Source: a bacterium (lineage in GTDB: Bacteria; Electryoneota; Electryoneia; Electryoneales; Electryoneaceae). Taken from it: 7,418 nt of DNA. The notes beneath the pieces are model-generated. The model made no database searches, was not told the origin of the DNA, and saw only the letters and a program-made list of their open reading frames with translations. A program made the position numbers and the translations under genes. The stretch lies in NCBI GenBank assembly GCA_014729955.1, contig WJJA01000236.1:1-7418 (forward strand). Reading direction: 5' to 3'. Positions 5,642 through 7,418 of this stretch are shown in pieces (the stretch's first letter is position 1; each line of letters begins with the position of its first letter).

Positions 5642-5670
5642 TTGCAGCTTACATCTAATTCGAGTATATT
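5642..5670 (+). promoter_or_regulatory. Sigma70-type promoter of degP/htrA
   Basis: TTGCAG (5642-5647) and TATATT (5665-5670) have an exact 17-nt spacer. The start of transcription would fall near 5677, giving a leader of about 17 nt before the ATG at 5694. This position rules out the in-frame upstream extension back to 5556 as coding. I do not see a sigmaE-type promoter, although DegP genes are often under envelope-stress control in other bacteria. Confidence 0.7.
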
Positions 5671-5693
5671 CAAAGATTGTGGCGAGGTTGAGC

Positions 5694-7253
5694 ATGAACA
5701 CCCAAAACACCCGAAACCATCGCACCCGGCTACGCTATCTTGGTGTGGCCGTACTGTTTTTTGTCGTGGGGATCGCCCTGACAACCGGTCTGCAATGGAC
5801 CGCCTCCACACAGGCCGACCCCGGCGATATCTTGAAGCTCGCGGAGCCTTCCGGATCCGACAAGAGCGATATCCAGGTCGCGAGCAACCCCTACACCGCT
5901 GTCTCTCAGGGGGGCGAAAGCCCGTTCATACACGTTGCGGAGACGCTGAAGCCATCGGTTGTCAATATATCCGTCTTGAAAGAGACCGGCGGCAATCCGC
6001 ACTCCGGCCCCGGTATGGAATGGTGGCGTGAGTTTTTCGGGGATCGTGACATCCCGATGCCCGCCCCGCGCGGCCCGCGTGAGGCGCCGGCGAGCGGAAC
6101 CGGGGTGATCATCTCCGAGAAGGGCCATGTCCTGACCAACAATCATGTGGTCGCGAATGCGTCTGAGATCACAGTGAACCTGGCGGACGGCAGCGAACGG
6201 GAAGCGGAAATTGTCGGCACCGATCCGGACACCGACCTCGCGCTCCTGATTATCGGTGATGTCGAGGACAAACAGGTCGCCACGCTGGGCAATTCCAGCG
6301 AGATCCGTATCGGCGACTGGGCGATCGCGATGGGCAATGCCCGCAACCTGGAGTGGACGCTCACGGTCGGCGTGATCAGCGCCAAGGGCCGCAGCGACCT
6401 GCGGATTTCCGGCGGCGGGCCGGTGTACCAGGACTTCATCCAGACCGACGCCGCGATCAACTTCGGCAACTCCGGCGGACCGCTGGCGAACATCAGGGGC
6501 GAAGTGATCGGCATTAACACCGCCATCGACGCCACGGGCCAGGGGATCGGGTTCGCGATCCCGATCGACATGGCCAAGGATGTCGTCGAGCAGCTGTTGG
6601 AATCCGGTCAGGTCAGCCGTGGGTACCTGGGCATGGTCCCGGTGCCGTTGACCTCCGATCTCAGGGACGCCCTCGAGCTGGACAAGGACCAGGAGGGCAT
6701 CCTCGTGGAGTCGGTTCAGGAAAACACACCGGCGTCCGAAGGTGGATTGGAGGCCGGTGATGTGATCACGGAGCTGGACGGCGAGCCGGTGTCCGATGTG
6801 GCCGACTTCCGCATGCGGGTGGCGCAGCATAAACCGGGCGAGGAGATGCGCACCAAGGTGATTCGTGACGGCAAGGCCAAGCGTCTGACCTTCGAGCTGG
6901 GCGATCGTGCGACCTATCTCGCAGAACTGACCGGACGGCGTCCCGGCGGCAACATGCGCAACCGGGACTACTGGATGGGCATTCGGGTCGGTAACCTTGA
7001 GCAGGCTTCACGGTTGAACATCGAGCCGGAGGTCGAGGACGGCGTGATCGTGCTCGACATCGAAGAGGACAGCCCGGCGGAAAACAAGCTGCGCCAGGGT
7101 GATGTGATCGTGAAGATCGGCCGTGAAGAGATACGCGGCACGGGCGACTGGGAGCGTGTCACCAGCGAAATCGGCGAGACGGAAGACGCGGTCCTGATCC
7201 GCTACTTCCGCGGCGGTCGCGGGTCCGGCTCCTTCACAGCGATCAAGAAGTAG
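5694..7253 (+). CDS. htrA: Periplasmic serine protease/chaperone, DegP/HtrA family, two PDZ domains
   Basis: A 519-aa Do-like protease that degrades or holds misfolded envelope proteins. A basic N-terminus (RNHRTRLR) and a hydrophobic segment (about 16-33) form a signal peptide or anchor. The trypsin-like domain carries the full triad: His151 in TNNHVV, Asp181 in DTDLALL and Ser260 in GNSGGPL. The loop before it has the usual WWREFFGD motif (110-117). PDZ1 spans about 305-402 (GYLGM at 310-314) and PDZ2 about 425-515. Length and order match DegP/DegQ. The ATG at 5694 is supported by GAGG at 5684-5687 with a 6-nt gap and by the promoter just upstream. One oddity: the family's GNPxGLxxT segment reads GNARNLEWT (214-222), losing the Pro and Gly. 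The gene appears monocistronic; no sensor such as RseA or CpxR-type partner is adjacent. DegP versus DegQ cannot be decided here. Confidence 0.95.
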   Translation: MNTQNTRNHRTRLRYLGVAVLFFVVGIALTTGLQWTASTQADPGDILKLAEPSGSDKSDIQVASNPYTAVSQGGESPFIHVAETLKPSVVNISVLKETGGNPHSGPGMEWWREFFGDRDIPMPAPRGPREAPASGTGVIISEKGHVLTNNHVVANASEITVNLADGSEREAEIVGTDPDTDLALLIIGDVEDKQVATLGNSSEIRIGDWAIAMGNARNLEWTLTVGVISAKGRSDLRISGGGPVYQDFIQTDAAINFGNSGGPLANIRGEVIGINTAIDATGQGIGFAIPIDMAKDVVEQLLESGQVSRGYLGMVPVPLTSDLRDALELDKDQEGILVESVQENTPASEGGLEAGDVITELDGEPVSDVADFRMRVAQHKPGEEMRTKVIRDGKAKRLTFELGDRATYLAELTGRRPGGNMRNRDYWMGIRVGNLEQASRLNIEPEVEDGVIVLDIEEDSPAENKLRQGDVIVKIGREEIRGTGDWERVTSEIGETEDAVLIRYFRGGRGSGSFTAIKK

Positions 7254-7295
7254 CAGCGCAAGCAGGCGGAGCACGCACATCTTTCGAGTGTTCCA

Positions 7296-7329
7296 TCAGG
7301 TCTTGGACGCGCAGCAGGTGTGACCTGAC
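7296..7329 (+). repeat. Stem-loop repeat, copy 2 (downstream of degP)
   Basis: TCAGGTC (7296-7302) and GACCTGA (7322-7328) form a 7-bp stem around a 19-nt loop, starting 42 nt after the degP stop. Stem and right-loop sequence match copy 1 at 4969-5006, with the A-T for G-C compensatory pair. There is no T-run. Confidence 0.6.
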
Positions 7330-7394
7330 GGACGAACAGTGCGGGAAGAATGTGTCAGTCACACTTCGCCTGCCGACGAAGCAGGACCTGACAC
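7318..7394 (+). repeat. Further palindromic units downstream of degP
   Basis: GTGTGACCTGAC (7318-7329) can pair with GTCAGTCACAC (7354-7364): 11 bp with one bulged C and a 24-nt loop. A second GACCTGA lies at 7385-7391, and CAGGACCTGA (7382-7391) is a 9-of-10 inverted match to TCAGGTCTTG (7296-7305). CCTGC/GCAGG (7369-7373 and 7380-7384) forms another small stem. The whole 3' flank of degP up to the window edge is thus built of related short palindromes, like REP clusters. No gene is seen at 7254-7418. Confidence 0.45.
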
Positions 7395-7418
7395 AACTAG
7401 AAATGAGTAGGGCAGGCG

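Noticed and set aside
5556..5693. N-terminal extension of degP from an ATG at 5556
   Set aside because: A good promoter (5642-5670) lies inside it, and the ATG at 5694 has a Shine-Dalgarno and is followed by a normal signal segment; the extension has no such features.
5730..6830. A 366-codon open frame on the minus strand opposite degP
   Set aside because: It lies wholly antisense to the protease, whose triad and PDZ domains are unmistakable, and its translation has no recognisable domain; long antisense frames are expected in GC-rich genes.

Overview
The window reads as chromosomal housekeeping DNA of a GC-rich, diderm (Gram-negative-type) bacterium. The evidence is a signal-anchored, two-PDZ DegP/HtrA protease, a NifS/IscS-type cysteine desulfurase, the 5' end of gcvT, and sigma70-like promoters with a recurring TATATT -10 box. 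I cannot place it in a phylum; a poorly sampled lineage near the FCB group would fit, but that is a guess.

Layout. On the minus strand, read right to left: a YugP-like membrane zinc peptidase (2434-3123) with a clean intrinsic terminator; a 118-aa protein I do not recognise, built from two diverged copies of one small unit (1970-2326); a cysteine desulfurase (448-1668) with a good promoter at 1738-1766; and the first 57 codons of gcvT (1-172), cut by the window edge. An intrinsic-terminator hairpin sits 2 nt upstream of the gcvT Shine-Dalgarno, which suggests attenuation or read-through control. On the plus strand, after a divergent 275-nt gap: a seven-transmembrane sensor histidine kinase (3399-4940) with an intact phosphoacceptor H-box but a strongly degenerate ATP-binding domain; a roughly 700-nt gap without a convincing gene; and a DegP/HtrA protease (5694-7253) with its own promoter at 5642-5670.

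The noncoding DNA is the most distinctive part. A stem-loop of about 35-40 nt occurs just downstream of both plus-strand genes (4969-5006 and 7296-7329). The copies differ by a compensatory base-pair change, which points to a maintained, REP-like or RNA-level structure. The gap before degP also has a very AT-rich promoter-like patch (5224-5251) that faces a run of hairpins rather than a gene.

No single operon ties these genes together. The peptidase, the DegP protease and the membrane kinase would all act at the cell envelope, but a functional link is inference only. The best candidates for something unusual are the pseudokinase-like histidine kinase, the covarying repeat and the gcvT leader terminator. 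I see no CRISPR array, tRNA, rRNA, phage or intact transposon.
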